Under the pieces are notes generated by a model. That model worked only from the letters and a program-made list of their open reading frames with translations, was not told where the DNA came from and made no database searches. Of a stretch of 64,000 bases of DNA, positions 1 to 12,528 are shown piece after piece (the first letter of the stretch is position 1; each line of letters starts with the position of its first letter). Origin of the DNA: Pocillopora verrucosa (taxonomy: Eukaryota > Cnidaria > Anthozoa > Scleractinia > Pocilloporidae). The position numbers and the translations under genes were made by a program. The stretch lies in contig NC_089318.1 of assembly GCF_036669915.1 (NCBI RefSeq), positions 12,109,571 through 12,173,570 on the forward strand, written 5' to 3'.

Positions 1-1626
1 TTACCCTCTTCACAAGCAAAATTAAGAAAAAAAACCCTCCTCAGTGACCAATCAGCATTCAGTAATTTTGCCCATAATTTTTATAATTTAAAATCTACTG
101 TAACCCAGTCCCTAATTGATTAACAATATGTAATTCTTATAGTTGTACATTTGTAAAAACATTGTAATTCAGATTAACTGTGATATGGTGTGTGGTGGTT
201 TCTATGGCATTCGCTGTTACTGGGCTTTACACAGGTATTCGACTCGTTTGACTACGTAAATGCTCGCTTTATTTGCTCCATATCTCTCCATATGAATATG
301 CAACTAAATTAACTTGTTCAATGGTGAAAACTACAATAAAAGGCAAACAAAGGCCCGAACTAACAAATCCAAATATGAACAGCGGTCTAAACATGGTGGA
401 ATTAAACTTCTTTTATTATCGTTATTATGATTATTATTATAAATTAGTTTTGCTCTTACATGGTTGGATGCATGGATCAAGCCACCTCAGATGTTTAAAT
501 AGTTCTGAACTCTTCTGTTCAGCTTCCTTGACTTATTGACTTCTCTTTCCACTAACCTTTGGGCTTTGACCCTTTTATTATCTGGGTTATAATGGTTTCT
601 TAGATTTTTTGAATAGATACCTTCCTTCTGTGCCAACAATTACAGAACAATTCTATCTTTAATGTGTCAGTATAGCCCCTTACATGTATTTGAGAAGCAG
701 TAGGAGACCTACTTGCAGCTTTCCCACAATCAAGCTGTCTTGAAATTACAGTCACCCCTCTTTCATTTCTATGTTCTATCATTGTCTTGCACTATATTTA
801 TTCATTTTTCCTTTCATATAATTGTTTCTTGTTTTTTACTTTTTACTGTGCCTTCAGCCAGAGGAATTGCAGTGCTATATGCGTAACTAGATTAACCCCG
901 AGACAATAAAGACAAAAATCATAATAATCATATATGATTATTAAAAATTTAATGGAGTTTGTCCTTATGAAAAAGTCTGAAGGATAAGTAGGATTTTTTT
1001 AGTTATAGTTCAGCTAAAGCTGATTTAAATTTATCTAGATAGCTTGTTGCATGTTCCCATTCAATTCGCCAATTTTAATTTAAAAACACATTACTTTATC
1101 GATATCTGTTCAATACAAGCGTTAAAATTGAAAAGCTTTAAGTGTAACCTCGTGGTAGTCAAAACTGTTTTATAATTTTAAATCAGTAGCTAGTAATTAC
1201 AAACTTGCTGCTCAGTTGATTTGCTTATGTGAATGTTCTTTTGATCGACATAAGGTTAATGTGACAGTCTACCAAGCCATACCACCTGATTGCTTCCCCA
1301 ACACAACTTAAATGTAAGAAATGCAATAACATTAATACTTGAAATGTATCTTAACCTTCTCTGTGTCTGGAAATATGTTGATATCACTTCATGATTAACT
1401 GCCATTGTTTGATATTTACATTCACTTCTTACTACACAGTGTTACCTGAGGGTGATGAAAGTAACCATACACAAATTCATCATTGCAGATAGCTTTAACT
1501 TCAGCCAGTTTAATAGTTCTTCAATGTCACTGTGTTGATGTTGTGCAAGTAAGGTGGCTTTTGGTAAGTGGAGAGGGTTATCCATTAGGATAATTTTGTT
1601 ATTTGCTTCATATAGAAATGTAATCG
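1..1626. other. AT-rich stretch, no gene recognised
   Basis: No open frame here resembles a known protein family and no clear terminal or tandem repeat is visible. The stretch is AT-rich with many short poly-A/T runs, consistent with non-coding animal DNA. Confidence 0.55.
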
Positions 1627-2010
1627 TTAACTATTAACCTTGAACGGTTTGTTTACGCCAACATCAAGGGGCTGCAGGATGCTTGTCATACCTCCTGGAA
1701 TAATTGCGACAATACTTATCCCTTTGATAAGGTTTCCCTTTTAAACACAACATATGAAGGAAGCTTTGAACCATTGCCAAGGCAAGCAAGCATCACAGTA
1801 AAGCGATCCTTTTCATGACCAGTCATTACAATTGAAACCATTTTCGTGCCTTTCGAATTGACTGTTGTGTTCGACAGCATGTCAAATGTTAGGGGAGTCT
1901 GATCTGCATATCCAATCAATGAAAGATTGTATTGGTGTCTTCTACGTCCGCAATGATAAATGATTGGAATTTCTGAAGTTTGTGTTAAAAGTTTTCCGGC
2001 AGCTTCTGAG
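1627..2010 (-). pseudogene. Relic of pogo/Tigger-like (DDE_1) transposase
   Basis: The minus strand carries two non-adjacent blocks of a pogo/Tigger/Jerky-type DDE transposase. The first block has ADQTPLTFDM around the first catalytic Asp, then TGHEKDRFTVMLAC and LPSYVVFKR, and ends at a stop at about 1716-1718. The second block, in another frame (about 1627-1725), has a GGMTSILQPLDV motif followed by NKPFK, which is the region of the last catalytic Asp. The roughly 70-residue middle of the catalytic core, including the second Asp, is missing, and the join shifts frame. The N-terminal CENP-B/HTH part is not seen. This is therefore an internally deleted, inactive copy. Family recognition is by motif and order only. 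The 5' limit is uncertain because upstream codons of the open frame do not look like transposase. Confidence 0.7.
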
Positions 2011-2058
2011 CAATGGACGTTCTTTGACCAATTGAGAGGTTGTTTCGGTTCATGAAGC

Positions 2059-2388
2059 GATGGCACCTTCTTGTTAAGTGATTGGGAACTGTCTAATGAA
2101 GATGACAAGTTTGCTGTTGGCATTTATGAGACCAATTCAACTGGAAATAAACTCATGGGACACCTGCCGGCAGAGTTCAGCCGTATTGCTTGTTATTTTA
2201 TTAAGAACAGTGGAGAGATCTCTTGCCAAGTGACTGGAAAGAGGGTTCACTCACAAGGTCCTCAAGGAGGAATGGCTATTCCATACAAATTACAGTGGAC
2301 GGCTTTAAATAAGAAACATGCTTGGAAGCTGGACAAACTTATTACAGCCAAGAGAAGCAAAATTCTAGGAAGATATGGACTAATTTAA
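2059..2388 (+). CDS. HIRAN-like domain fragment
   Basis: A short plus-strand frame has no ATG at the start of its similarity; it is open from just after a TGA at 2053-2055. It reads like the second half of the HIRAN-like domain found in many uncharacterised cnidarian and fish proteins: N-x-D-x-FAV, then LMGHLPAEFSRI, then SGEISCQVTGKR and a GGMAIPYKL end. HIRAN domains bind DNA ends or single strands in HLTF/Rad5-type proteins, but in this short stand-alone form no role can be inferred. The usual beginning of the domain (W/G-E-x-L region) is missing, so this is one exon or a truncated copy. It abuts and slightly overlaps the antisense open frame of the pogo relic, which suggests a chimeric junction. 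Confidence 0.45.
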   Translation, partial: DGTFLLSDWELSNEDDKFAVGIYETNSTGNKLMGHLPAEFSRIACYFIKNSGEISCQVTGKRVHSQGPQGGMAIPYKLQWTALNKKHAWKLDKLITAKRSKILGRYGLI

Positions 2389-2399
2389 CATAAGCTTGT

Positions 2400-5300
2400 A
2401 CAATGCATTGAATGAAATTGTGAATGACTGAGGAAGTTTGTTGATTATTGGGTTGGGAGACTTTGCATATTAATGAGCTCTGAACTCTTGTACCTGCATG
2501 TAGGTGGCTTTTTGTAAAAAAAGGTGTGGCCTATATGCGGGTAAATACAGTATACTAAAAGCAGAACAGAAGAAGGCCTTTCTGAGGTATGTCCTCTTTC
2601 TTGAGATGTTCAGTGTGGAACACTTGATTGTGGTGTAATTAACTCAGTTCCAGATTTCCAGTCATCATTGAAGCGAACTCCTCAGTTGATTATGCTTTAA
2701 TTACAACGATGAAACAGTTCTACAGGCTGAACACAGTATAAATACGCTGAATGACAAGAACAATAAAGCTAAACACAATAAAGAATAACAAACTTACGAT
2801 AATAAGTACAATCAGATTAATCTGTCCATGCGAAACGAGTTAAAGTGTTTTTAAAACAACATGGCCGACTCTCCACTCGTCACCAGTCCTACTGAGCCAT
2901 CGGTATATGGCCAGCGGTTGGCCAGCGGTAGTCCCTTCAATCATATTCCCTTGTTATGGGACTTGTAAAAGTCTGAATACCAAGAAGGATGTATTGCTGG
3001 TTGGCTTTTGGGCTGTTCATGACTATTGTGGTTGTGTGCAATGTTGCTACATATATCATGCTCTATAATACCTTTGTTGAAGTAGTCATCTAACTCATTT
3101 ACTTTTGTTAGGAGAGGATCATTGCTCTCTCAACTGGATGGGCAACTGCTATGGCAGGGAGACTTGATGCCATATAGATCACCAAACTGGCGTTATCAAT
3201 TGGTTGAGTAGGCACATTCATAAAATGAAAATCAGCAATGGGATGGATAACAAGTTTTTTTTGTTCTGAAAAACGAAATTAATATCAATTTCATTGATTG
3301 CTTATGTTTTTTCAAAATTGTTTATGTTTATTGTTCATTGTATTTGTTCTCCTTTATCCTGCAGGCTGTTAGCACAGTTTTGTTCACAACTTCCTCGTGG
3401 TTTTTTTGCCTGCTGCTGTTTAAACATGTCATTCATACATAGTCCACGACAAAGCCCAAGACTCTCCCTGCAGTCTGTGCTGACCTGGTTAACCCATGAA
3501 TATCAAGGAACACTCCCACTTATTTTTGGAGATGTGATGTTTGGTGGGGTCTGAGGGAAATTGCATAGTATTCCTGTGATGATACTCAGAACAAAGGTTG
3601 TTTTGTACCAGTGACTGCTGATAATGTCAGAATAAAGCTGAGAAGGAAATTTTGTAAAATTTTTAAAATATAAAGATTCTTTTTTCTTCAAATGGCAAAA
3701 CTTTAGGCAGGTAAATTGTAATTTGAAGTAAAAGCTAAAGTAAGGGAACATGTGAGGTCGTGCAACTAGTCTTTGCTGCTGTAAATGTGAATGCCTCTTA
3801 CTGGTGGCATGTCAATCTGCACTCACTCTTGCACTGATGAGGATGTAAAAGAGATGTGTTGCTTGAGTCTGAGAAAATGCCTGCATATCATCGAATCTGT
3901 GTACAGACTGATCCCCACTCTCATGGTGCCTGTACAAGGCTAACTGAAACTTTTCCACCAGCTCTGCAAGATTTATATAGAAAATGCAGTAATCATGTAT
4001 GTTGCGTTCCCGAACTGAGTCCTTGTTTGCTTAAGTATCGATTCAGAGTTCGCCGTGATCAACCACACAATTTCTGATTCTTGATTATTGGTTTATTAGA
4101 TGAATTGAAGTATGCGGTGAGAACTAGGGGAAATTAAAGAGACGCGCGTTACGCAACGAATAACTAAACGAGAAAGAATAGATGGACAAACTAAATGATG
4201 AGGAAAAGCAACAACAAAAATGGAAAAAACTTACGTCATAATCCTTATAATCCTTCTAGGGGGAGTAGGACTGTACAATATCTCCGATGGCGATCGAATA
4301 TCTCAACAATATCTCCACGAACTGAATATATGAGTGTTTGCGTTCTCTCCTCTAAAAATAGTACGATCGGGTTACATTTGCGAAATACTAAAGAACCTAC
4401 TAATAATCATTAACTTAACACGTGCGTAACGCAAGGCTTCTTATCCGTCACAATGTATTAGACCAGACTCTGTAAGTCATATAGAAATCTTTTCAATAAT
4501 GAACAAGTGTTTACTTGTAAAATATGAGCACAGTGCAGAACCTTCATGAATACTATATTGTTACTTGATTGATGTTTTCTTGGAGATGTTTGACCTTGCA
4601 GATGCAATCACAGCATAACTATGATTATCAGCAATATGGTGGATTGGTTACCTTTCTTAGACTACCTCCAGGCATAAGTAAGGTATGCACAATGATTGGT
4701 GTTGAGAAATTTGGTGGACCTCACTCTCTCTGTTGAGTGATTGAACTGTGGTAGAACAGTTAGTTTTGGAGCATACATTTAACTCCTATAGCTCTATAGC
4801 ATTGACCATCTGTTGAGGCTGTTTGGCACTCCAAGTGAAATTTTGTGCGGTATTCCATCTCCATCATGCATGAATATTTCTGTTTAAGTAATTGATATTC
4901 TAATGCAAATAAGGTGAAAATATGTCATCATTTATTTTATTGCTTATTATGTAAATGGGGGAAGTATGTAAACCTATATACAGCAAGAGGTGATTGCCTT
5001 TGAACATAACTATCTAATGTTTTTCTCCTGACTGGCTCTTGATAAGTGGTCTTTGAAAATAAATAAATGTTTAGTTGGCGTTTGTCCAACAACTTGTGCA
5101 CCATCGCATCCCTGGTTGACAGCAAGCCTTACTTTTTCCAGCCTTGTCAAATAGTTCGTACAGACTCTTGGGAATAGGTGTATCACTCAGAGTGGAAGAA
5201 TGTGGAGCTAGCAGGCACAATCAGATGTTGCTCCTTTTTCATAACTGCAGACAATGATATTCACTCATTTCTCTGTTTTATACCGCCACTTGAGCCATGT

Positions 5301-8148
5301 CAGTGTTTAGGACAATTATTATTCATCTTCAAGAAGAGCTATGGTGTGGTTTTTGGTCGACTTTCTAGCAAAGGATGCGTTATTGTTCACGCTTGATTTA
5401 CAGTCTTGCTTTATTTACAGTCTTCATTGCTCAACTTGTGACTCCAATGACAACATTTTACCCAAAAGCTAAGACAAAAGCACAATGTGGCTTCATATCA
5501 CAATTGTTTTATTTTTCTTTAATAGTTGAAGATCATAGATTATGGTTCACCCATTCATTCATAATTGTTGGCAAAAAAAAATTTTTTATAGGGGTTACTG
5601 TAAACATAAAGATTTTAAATAAATTCTATGCAATTGAAATGTTTGTGTAATTTTTTTTTAAATTTTACTGCTCTGGAAATGCACTAGATGTGAAACCCTA
5701 GAACTTAACAATTCCAAAGGAAGTTTTGTGGAAAATTTATGGGTCTGATGTGAACATGCTTAAGAGGTCTCAGTCTCTGTTGATGTTCTCTGGCCATGTC
5801 AAGGTACTATTCACAACTTGGAGCAGGGGAATTTTGGACATAACTTGAATTAAGCATGCTTCAAAACCCAATCGAAACTGTTAGAGTGAAAACATGACCC
5901 ATTAGGTATTTAATTATTAGTATTACACTGTGTCAAATAGCGTGCCTGATTGATTTTATTTAATATTTTTAGAAGTCTTTCTGCTCAAGTTGCCTCCATT
6001 TCCAGTCTTTCCACATTTCATAATGATGCTGTTCTGTGATGCTTGGTGAGACCGATCCATCACTATCAACTTGCTCTAAGATAGTTGCTACATCTATCAA
6101 CTCTTCTGTGGTCTCCTTGGTCCAAAATTCCAAGGTTCTATCCCACTTGTGATGAAAGAATCTTTATCTCGACTTCCCCTTCCTCACCCACCTCCAGTAA
6201 TCAAAATCTACCATTTCTTCTGTTGTCATCACTGCATGGTAACATCCTTTTGGAACATTTATCCCTTTCTCCATCCTTAGTTTGAAAAGATATTGCTTAG
6301 TGATGGCGTTAAAGCCTTGGAATACCTTCCTTCTTTCGAATAGAGCATCTCTAGGGTTGGAATCTGTGAAGAAAATCAGTCTCCATTAGGAAAGAAACTC
6401 TAATGACACTCAGCTCAAGAAAGATTGTCCTCACCAAATAGGCATTAAAATGCACATTTGGCCTACTTTCATCAGGTTGGTTGGACTTCTTTGCTAATGA
6501 ATACCACAAACCTAGTTTTGGTATGTTAATGATAATATGCTATAAATTAACTCAAGGGACAATGAAAACAACTCCCTATGTTAACCCAACAAACAAATTT
6601 AGCAATCAGAGAAGGAACATCAATCATCAGATGTATTTGTAACAATTTAACTTAAAATTTATTTCAGACATAAGGCAATATAAAACATTAAAATAGGTCC
6701 GCAATGCGTACTTTTGTGGGATTTCATTGACAAAGTAGTTGCAAGGGGCTTTTGAACGGAAGCAAAACTATCACTCGCCATGAGTCAGCGATACTTCAGG
6801 GGTGAAATTAGGCCTGGAATCTGTAGTGTGGATAGTAATTTTTGTGCGGGAATTATTTAAGCAAATACAGACTCACAGGAGGGATCTGGGGTATTAACTT
6901 ATACCTTTATCAAGCGATATGCATTTTCCTCCCTCCCTGGAAGCTTTTTGGCGTGTTAGTGAACATTTGGTCATCATTTTCAACAGATAAATTACCTCTT
7001 AGTGGCTTAGGTTATTTATTTGCTTATTAATTTATACGGCAATACTGGAAATACTTGGAGCAGTAAATATTTTCGTAACATTCATTGAAAAAATTTTAAA
7101 AGTTTCTGCTACTACTTTTTAACTCGTGGATACACGATAGCGTAGAAACGAGTTGTAATGGGCACTTTGGGATATGCAAATTAGTGTGGACTCTTCGTAA
7201 TTAGTCGGCTTCGAACTCGAGATCTATCCTTCCGAAGAAGTCCCAAGTCCTGGCGCCAATGTGATTGTATTGATCGTTGCGATATTTATTGTCTTTACAC
7301 GCCTGTTTCGACATTTGCTATATTGAAATGGACTTCGAATGTTTCAGATGAGTGCTATGATCAACTTGAAAACCAAATTTGAAGGGTCTTCGAATCGTCC
7401 ATGCGCTAAACATAACAAGGACCAGCGAGAATCACGAAGAGTTTGTGAGTGACAGAGAAAGCTGTTGACATGGAAATTCCCAAGGAAACGTGTACCCATG
7501 ACATTAAAAAAAATGTTAATTTGCGGCATTATTTCTTTCTACGCCAATTTGGGGCTTTTCGTTGTAATCGTTTCGCTTTTTTGTTCTTTTATGCAAACGT
7601 GACTGTTTTGATGGTAAGAATGAAAGATGATTGCTTTCTACAAGTCGTTGCCGAGCACGTGACTATAATCTGGCCGGTGTTGTTTTGATCACTTGACGAT
7701 CTTTTTCGCTGAAAACACACGATGACTTCCTATTTCAAGGAATGCTTTTCCAATTAATTTCTATCACATCCGTGTAAGAAAATACAGGTATATGCGTGTT
7801 CTGAAAAACAAAAGGGAAATTCAAAACTACAAGAAATTGCGAGTAATCGGCCTCTTCTGCTACACGTGGGTTTTTTTGGTGTAACATGCGTGTTTCCCAT
7901 AAGTTACGAGCACTTTACTATTTACGCACGTGGGAATGCTGCAATCATGGTATAGGCAGTGCAAGACAGAATGGTTATTGTCAACCCGGAGTGATTATGT
8001 GCGATATTTTGCTTGATCACTCTTTGTAGTAAAGACATCTTATGTAATTACAGAGAAAGCGAATGTGAAGAACAACATCAACGAAAAGAAAGGTTGCCAA
8101 ATCAGTGAAACGGCTTTTGCGATAGCATAAAACAGGTATTCACTAATA
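2400..8148. other. Long stretch without recognisable genes
   Basis: About 5.7 kb. All open frames here are under 95 codons and none shows a domain signature I recognise. The DNA is AT-rich with short homopolymers. I see no tandem array, no convincing terminal inverted repeats and no tRNA-like cloverleaf. It could hold UTR, intron or very old transposon sequence. Confidence 0.5.
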
Positions 8149-9080
8149 CAGGGTTTGAGCCAGGCCGCGCCATTGCGCCAATGCCGCAATAAAATTTAAA
8201 ATGTCCCGTCCAAAAATGATTAAGGGGTCAATTTGTCCCCTAAAAAAGCCAACGAATTTTACTGAAGTATTTGTGCCCAAAAAAAAAATTGCTAGAGTTG
8301 AAATTCAACATAAATTCAACTATAAACGGCACAATTTTTCAATAAACAATTTGGTTTTAGCCGCAGAATTAATACGCTAACAGCAATTTTTGTGAAAGAT
8401 AAGAGAAGCAAGATTTAGATGTTTGTTTTGTCTCATTTTGACAACATCGGAAACTGACCAATCAGAAGCAGTCATTCCCACGGCTTGTGTAAACATTGCA
8501 ACACGGTCTGACAGAAATCGGCTGAGTAAAGCGTTGTTTTTTTAAACTACAAAATTGTGATTCAAAATAAAAGACTTTTAGACATATCCTGACTCTTCTT
8601 CTCCCAAAACCACTTTAGTAGTGTTTCATCCAATTCTGGATACTTTGACAAAATGTTCAAAATTGCGGCTTTTTCCCCGAAATTGTTGTGAGAGAGGCTT
8701 CAGTGCCCAAAACAGGATTAAAAATGCATTGAGAAGCAGACTAAAAGCCAACAGGTTAGATGTACTTATGACTATAGACATCGAGGGGCCACCTTCTGTG
8801 GACTTTGATTTTTCATTAGCCCTTGAAGAGTGGGCTATAAAGAACAGGAGAATTTTGAAATCGTGAAATACTGCTATTAGACATGTTTACAGAGAAAGAT
8901 AAAAAGAAGCATGCCACCTTACAATGTAACTTGTTGCTATTTCATTAAATGTTTAAAATTTTAGTTCAGTTTGAAATTTTCCCTATGCTTAGGCGACCCT
9001 CAGAAATGGAAAATGTCCCCCCAAAAATAGTCTAAAGGAACAAATTGACCCTAAATAGTCAAATCCTAGCTCAAACACTG
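8149..9080. mobile_element. Internally deleted hAT element, copy A
   Basis: The 932-bp unit starts CAGGGTTTGAGCC and ends GCTCAAACACTG, imperfect terminal inverted repeats with the CAGGG start typical of hAT elements. It is nearly identical to the unit at 11585-12528 in the same orientation. The six bases CTAATA occur directly on both sides, a possible target duplication; hAT normally makes 8 bp, so the exact ends may be slightly eroded. Inside is a remnant of the transposase C-terminus (8621-8866). Compared with copy B it lacks about 18 bp near 8255. Its deletion of most of the transposase makes it non-autonomous. Confidence 0.8.
8621..8866 (+). pseudogene. hAT transposase C-terminal dimerisation remnant
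   Basis: An 81-codon plus-strand frame matches the extreme C-terminus of hAT transposases: a CERGFSAQNRIKNALRSRL block followed by LDVLMTIDIEGPP and a WAIKNRRI tail. In full-length hAT proteins this block forms the end of the dimerisation region and supplies the last catalytic-core segment. Everything upstream, including the BED finger and the first catalytic residues, is absent, so this cannot encode an active enzyme. The same block in copy B has one extra C in the run near 12125 and is out of frame. Confidence 0.8.
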
Positions 9081-10064
9081 CTAATATATAGAGCTTCTTA
9101 AGAGTTGGTAACGTATTAGTTCGGAATAATTTCAAGTTCGTTTTGGGAGCATCATTCTAAAGCTATGAAGCGAAGAATTTACTGGAAAAGCTGTTTGCGA
9201 AAGTCAAAACTTTCGCTGCAAGCTAAGTTTAGGTCGGACACGCCGAATCTCGTATTGTTCTGTCGTCGATGGAACGCTTGTTGGAAATGTAAGATTACGC
9301 GAAAGTCACGCATGTGGTTGTTTGCTCACTTCATTGATATGTTTGTTTGTTTGTTTATAGTTTTTTTTTGGGTATCCTGGAGTATTTCAGGATGGTCGTG
9401 ATTTAAATGCAATTTGTGCAAGTCCCCGAATGTTACATTTCGTTCATAGCTTTGTTTTAGCTTTCTTCCCATGCGAACTACGATTATTATTCATTTAGTG
9501 TTGAGAGTTATTCAATTTACTCACGCCGTAGTCACTGTACGTAATATTTATCTTTAGCGCTCGCATTTTGCTTTAAAGTGTACCAGATACGACCCATCCG
9601 TCCACGAATTTATGATACCCCTCCTTATAGCAAACGAGGTCAGTGAGAGAGAATTGTTTTCAAACTCAAACGTTCATTATAGTTTATTAAAACTTGTCCA
9701 TACTGTAACAACACTACATTGTAAAATGTAGGAAATGTTTGACATTCGCAAATCTTTAAACTGAGCCTAATGAATTTATAGTAAAACAAAGACAAATTAA
9801 CTTCGAAAATTAAATTCTCATGACATAAAAACACAACTGAAACCGCACGGCTGGGAACCGAGTGTTGCGTAAACATGAACGAAATAAGTTTCTTTGCATC
9901 CGAGTTCAAATAACCAACTTCGAAGTTAAAAAAAACAACAAAGAACTACAGAAGAACTCTTAACAGACTGCCTTCAGTTCTTTTAGTACTCGAGAGTTCG
10001 CATTATACGCGACAGTTATATTGTTTAAGAGTAGCAGCATTTCTGCTATCTCTGCCTCAGAAAA
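9081..10064. other. Non-coding stretch downstream of OB-fold gene
   Basis: No protein signature is seen. On the minus strand an AATAAA hexamer lies near 9681-9687, about 380 bp after the stop of the OB-fold ORF, and could be its polyadenylation signal. This is inference from position only. Confidence 0.4.
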
Positions 10065-11363
10065 CTAAGCGAAGTCTCCTTTAATTACATTACTTAGCAC
10101 ATCCTGAAACGCAGTTAAATGGATTTGTCGATCATTGAGATATAAAACTAGTTTTGCACATACATATTGTGAACAGTTAGAAATTCTCATTGTGTGTCCA
10201 CACCAATCACAGTGTACAACATTACTTGAAGTTCCTTGCAGAATTCTTTTCGCACAGTTGAAGCATGCAATGAATCTTTCTACTTTCTCAATTGTGTGAA
10301 TATTTGCTACGGTTACTGTCACAGTTTCATTTCCGGACTTCAACTGTTCTTCTGGAATTTGAAGCTGAGAGATTGTTGTATCTGTTACAGGTGTAACAAC
10401 TGAACTGCACATGGTTGACAGTTTTTTTGCTTCGTTCCAAACACGTACCTGAATTGGCGCAATCCGGCAGACAGTTCCAATTTTGATCACTGCAAAATTT
10501 TCTTCCCAAAGGTCAATTGCGATTGTTCCAGTTGTATCTGCGAAGGTGGCTCGTGCCAATCTCAGTTTGTTTCGACCTGCAAGTTCTTGATCGCACATGT
10601 GAACGATCTTTCCATAAATGGTTACTTTATCCCAGTCACTAGAAGAATTCAAAATTTGTGCAACTGAAAGGATTGGTGATGTAGCCACTGTGTCCACGGA
10701 GTACTGGAAGGAATACTCGGTTTGATCGGGAACAGAAATCTTTGTTATGTCATTGATGATAAGTTTCTTGCCATCACTTGTATGCGTGAATCGCTGAATT
10801 TTCACCAGAGTGTGAGACTTTTGACTGTCGCTTAGAAGTTTATGTTTCTGCTTGGAATAAAGCAACGCATCTTGACATCCATTTTCGCTGGTTTGCAACA
10901 ACAGAGTAGAGTAGTAGAGAGTATCTTTCTTATTCTGTTTTGATGGCGATAACTGATGAACGTAGGCAATAACAACATCGTTGGTGGCTTTCGACGGTTC
11001 GCTCTCCTTTTTGGAACACTGTTGCTGCTGTGAAATGCAACTTGTCTGCCCGACTTCTTTTTCCATGGAGCTGGAGTCGTCCATCGAAGACAGTGATAAT
11101 TCCAAAGCACTTGGATGGTCTTTGCTACCACTGGTGTGACTCGCATCACTAGCCGAGGACGAGGATAAGTTGAAATCTAAGGCGCTTGGCTGTCCGGTGG
11201 TTCTACTTGTATCTTGGGCGAACAAGGAAGATGGATTTAAGTTATCTGACAGTATGTCTCCTGCGCTAAAGACGCTTGAATGGCCCACCGGGTTGACAGT
11301 TGTTCGGGACTGTTTCACCGTTTTCTGCTTCGTATTAACCCTCGCAGGCCTGCTTGTTGACAT
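10065..11363 (-). CDS. RPA70-like protein with three OB folds and zinc ribbon
   Basis: An intact single-exon ORF of 432 codons. Residues 1-125 are a Ser/Thr/Gln-rich, probably disordered tail. Residues about 128-215 look like a first OB fold. Residues about 230-325 form a clear OB fold with VTIYGKIVHM, ATFADTTGTIAIDLWEE and the following strand IAPIQVRVW. Residues about 348-430 form a third OB fold interrupted by a zinc ribbon with Cys367, Cys370, Cys385 and Cys388. The order OB-OB-(OB plus Zn ribbon) is that of DBD-A/B/C of replication protein A large subunit, so single-stranded DNA binding is likely. The length is shorter than RPA70 and the N-terminal protein-interaction OB is missing. RPA-like ORFs also accompany some transposons (for example Helitrons), so this may be a TE accessory gene or a host paralogue. 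A TATAAAAA box lies about 40 bp upstream. It sits between two hAT copies. Confidence 0.75.
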   Translation of the reverse strand: MSTSRPARVNTKQKTVKQSRTTVNPVGHSSVFSAGDILSDNLNPSSLFAQDTSRTTGQPSALDFNLSSSSASDASHTSGSKDHPSALELSLSSMDDSSSMEKEVGQTSCISQQQQCSKKESEPSKATNDVVIAYVHQLSPSKQNKKDTLYYSTLLLQTSENGCQDALLYSKQKHKLLSDSQKSHTLVKIQRFTHTSDGKKLIINDITKISVPDQTEYSFQYSVDTVATSPILSVAQILNSSSDWDKVTIYGKIVHMCDQELAGRNKLRLARATFADTTGTIAIDLWEENFAVIKIGTVCRIAPIQVRVWNEAKKLSTMCSSVVTPVTDTTISQLQIPEEQLKSGNETVTVTVANIHTIEKVERFIACFNCAKRILQGTSSNVVHCDWCGHTMRISNCSQYVCAKLVLYLNDRQIHLTAFQDVLSNVIKGDFA

Positions 11364-11402
11364 CCTGATCTGATTGAGTTAACTAAACTGGAGTGTTCGT
11401 CA

Positions 11403-11410
11403 TTTTTATA
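11403..11410 (-). promoter_or_regulatory. Possible TATA box of OB-fold ORF
   Basis: TATAAAAA on the minus strand, about 40 bp upstream of the ATG at 11363. The spacing allows only a very short 5' leader, so this is a weak position-based call. Confidence 0.35.
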
Positions 11411-11584
11411 CTCATTTGGAGGGTCGAAAATACTGTTTTCTGATTGGCCAAGTAAGTTTGGTGCAGCTTTGTAATTCGCAGATTTCGATATATGCCAGAA
11501 ATCATGACCATCAAGCGTGCACTCTGCGTGTTGGAATAGGTCCGCAGTGCGTGGTAAACTACTTTACCTGTTTTAATAAAGTTT

Positions 11585-12528
11585 CAGGGTTTGAGCCAGG
11601 CTGCGCCATTGCGCCAATCCCGCAATAAAATTTAAAATGTCCCCTCCGAAAATGATTCAAGGGTCAATTTGTCCCCTAAAAAAGCGAGTGATTTTTGCGA
11701 CAAATTTTACTGAAGTATTTGTGCCCAAAAAAAAAATTGCAAGAGTTGAAATTCAACATAAATTCGACTATAAACAGCACAATTTTTCAATAGACAATTT
11801 GGTTTTAGCCGCAGAATTAATACGCTAACAGCAATTTTTGTGAAAGATAGGAGAAGCAAGATTTAGATGTTTGTTTTGTCTCATTTTGACAACATCGGAA
11901 ACTGACCAATCAGAAGCAGTCATTCCCACGGCTTGTGTGAACATTGCAACACGATCTGACAGAAATCGGCTGAGTAAAGCGTTGTTTTTTTAAACTACAA
12001 AATTGTGATTCAAAATAAAAGACTTTTAGACATATCCTGACTCTTCTTCTCCCAAAACCACTTTAGTAGTGTTTCATCCAATTCTGGATACTTTGACAAA
12101 ATGTTCAAAATTGCGGCTTTTTCCCCCGAAATTGTTGTGAGAGAGGCTTCAGTGCCCAAAACAGGATTAAAAATGCATTGAGAAGCAGACTAAAAGCCAA
12201 CAGGTTAGATGTACTTATGACCATAGACATCGAGGGGCCACCTTCTGTGGACTTTGATTTTTCTTTAGCCCTTGAAGAGTGGGCTATAAAGAACAGGAGA
12301 ATTTTGAAATCGTGAAATACTGCTATTATACATGTTTACAGAGAAAGATAAAAAGAAGCATGCCACCTTACAATGTAACTTGTTGCTATTTCATTAAATG
12401 TTTAAAATTTTAGTTCAGTTTGAAATTTTCCCTATGCTTAGGCGACCCTCAGAAATGGAAAATGTCCCCCCAAAAATAACCTAAAGGGACAAATTGACTC
12501 AAATAGTCAAATCCTAGCTCAAACCCTG
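11585..12528. mobile_element. Internally deleted hAT element, copy B
   Basis: The 944-bp unit begins CAGGGTTTGAGCCAGG and ends GCTCAAACCCTG, a perfect 12-bp outer inverted repeat. It is in the same orientation as copy A and nearly identical to it, with small indels, one of which adds a C near 12125 and frameshifts the transposase remnant. ATAAAG occurs 3 bp before the start and immediately after the end, a possible eroded target duplication. The two copies lie about 2.5 kb apart with the OB-fold ORF between them. Confidence 0.8.
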
